Shown here piece after piece: positions 62,132 through 62,415 of a stretch of DNA of 62,415 nt. A program made the position numbers and the translations under genes. The stretch comes from Sulfitobacter aestuariivivens (GTDB lineage Bacteria; Pseudomonadota; Alphaproteobacteria; Rhodobacterales; Rhodobacteraceae). The notes under the pieces are model-generated. The model had not been told where the DNA came from. It did not search any database and was given only the letters and a program-made list of their open reading frames with translations. Positions within the stretch are counted from its first letter, which is position 1. Each line of letters opens with the position of its first letter. The stretch covers positions 1 to 62,415 of the forward strand of contig NZ_JACTAG010000005.1 of NCBI RefSeq assembly GCF_014763045.1, given 5' to 3'.

Positions 62132-62288
62132 GGCTCTGTTGCGTTAGCATGCAATTCACTGGTTAGGCCAAGTCTGCCGCCTGTCATGCTGCCAGCTTGA
62201 ACAAGTTTGCAACAAAAGCAATCTCGTCCAAAACGCCCGGCTCATTGTTGGCAAAGTGGCCTTTCTTGATGGCACGGTGTGTCTCGAT
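62132..62288 (-). mobile_element. IS6-family insertion sequence, truncated copy R
   Basis: It starts with the same GGCTCTGTTGCGTTA end as the complete element at 9545 and matches it with few changes until GTGTCTCGAT, where another IS6-type element begins. Orientation equals that of copy L. The flanking repC remnant is cut at its left edge. Only the 3' part of the transposase gene is left on this side. Confidence 0.9.
62184..62288 (-). pseudogene. IS6 transposase, C-terminal fragment
   Basis: The 35 codons before the stop at 62184 encode the same tail as the complete transposase (HRAIKKGHFANNEPGVL-EIAFVANLF), with Asp and Leu replacements near the end. The N-terminal part, including the DDE core, is not present; the frame is cut by the next insertion at about 62289. 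Confidence 0.85.
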
Positions 62289-62415
62289 GGGACTGTTGCA
62301 TTAATCGGTTGGCTTGGCCACTTTCGCGCTTTTGAGGTTGGACATGCCGCGTAAATCCCCGTTCAAGCATCATCGCTTTCCGCGTGAGATCATCTTGTGT
62401 GCTGTGCGTTGGTAC
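62289..62415 (+). mobile_element. Different IS6-family element, left part (runs off the window)
   Basis: The terminus GGGACTGTTGCATTAATCGG at 62289 is IS6-like but differs from the GGCTCTGTTGCGTTA element it interrupts. A transposase gene follows 55 bp later on the plus strand. It therefore inserted into copy R of the first IS6 element. Confidence 0.8.
62344..62415 (+). CDS. IS6-family transposase, N-terminal fragment
   Basis: The ATG at 62344 opens MPRKSPFKHHRFPREIILCA then VRWY, the standard N terminus of IS6/IS26-type transposases. It differs at several positions from the copy L protein, so it is a separate member of the family. The window ends after 24 codons, so its integrity is unknown. 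Confidence 0.88.
   Translation, partial: MPRKSPFKHHRFPREIILCAVRWY

Overview
The window looks like part of an extrachromosomal replicon (plasmid or chromid) of a marine Rhodobacterales (Roseobacter-group) alphaproteobacterium. The evidence is gene content only: a repABC replication/partition operon, a plasmid-borne ScpB/DUF1403 pair, a complete tad/cpa (Flp type IVb pilus) locus, a TRAP transporter operon, a short LOV protein, a CheB/CheR-HWE hybrid kinase and several insertion sequences. No rRNA, tRNA or CRISPR array was recognised.

Layout. 1-0.5 kb: an IS3-family end that cuts an IS1182-type transposase. 0.7-3.6 kb: a Fic protein with its own winged-helix domain and operator-like repeats, scpB, and a frameshifted DUF1403 gene. 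3.7-7.9 kb: an integrase remnant, then repA-repB-repC with an antisense-RNA/attenuator region before repC and two 16-bp palindromes (parS candidates) directly after it. 8.0-9.3 kb: a second Fic protein with iterated operator-like repeats. 9.5-10.4 kb: a complete IS6-family element. 10.4-14.9 kb: GtrA, an FAD oxidoreductase, a large membrane protein and a DUF4188 protein. 15.1-27.8 kb: the tad locus (TPR lipoprotein, CpaA, TadG, Flp, CpaB, CpaC, small lipoprotein, two TadE-like pseudopilins, CpaE, an L,D-transpeptidase, CpaF, TadB, TadC). 28.1-46.6 kb: a glycan locus with a PAP2 phosphatase-like protein, three large glycosyltransferases (two are multi-domain paralogues), three sulfotransferases, a SGNH/AlgX-methyltransferase fusion, coiled-coil accessory proteins, an epimerase pseudogene and a dead IS30. 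46.7-54.5 kb: a probable single operon with a ThDP enzyme, enolase-superfamily enzyme, FAD amino-acid dehydrogenase, methyltransferase and TRAP transporter. 54.5-58.9 kb: receiver, CheB/CheR/PAS/HWE kinase and, divergently, a short LOV photoreceptor. 58.9-61.9 kb: a DUF4143 ATPase and a winged-helix AAA+ ATPase. 61.9-62.4 kb: a second, different pair of parS-like palindromes, the 3' stump of a second repC, a truncated second copy of the same IS6 element, and the start of a different IS6-family element.

The main structural inference is that the window is a two-replicon mosaic. The roughly 52 kb between the two same-orientation IS6 copies ends in the stump of another repABC operon plus its own palindromes, repeating the layout seen at the intact repABC. 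This suggests that a pilus/glycan/TRAP-bearing plasmid was fused to a repABC plasmid by IS6 activity and lost its own replication genes, at least on this side. Functionally, the tad pilus and sulfated-glycan genes suggest a surface-attachment lifestyle. The LOV-kinase cluster adds a likely blue-light input, and the TRAP operon suggests uptake and racemisation/oxidation/decarboxylation of an amino-acid-like acid. Domain calls rest on reading motifs directly; no database search was run.
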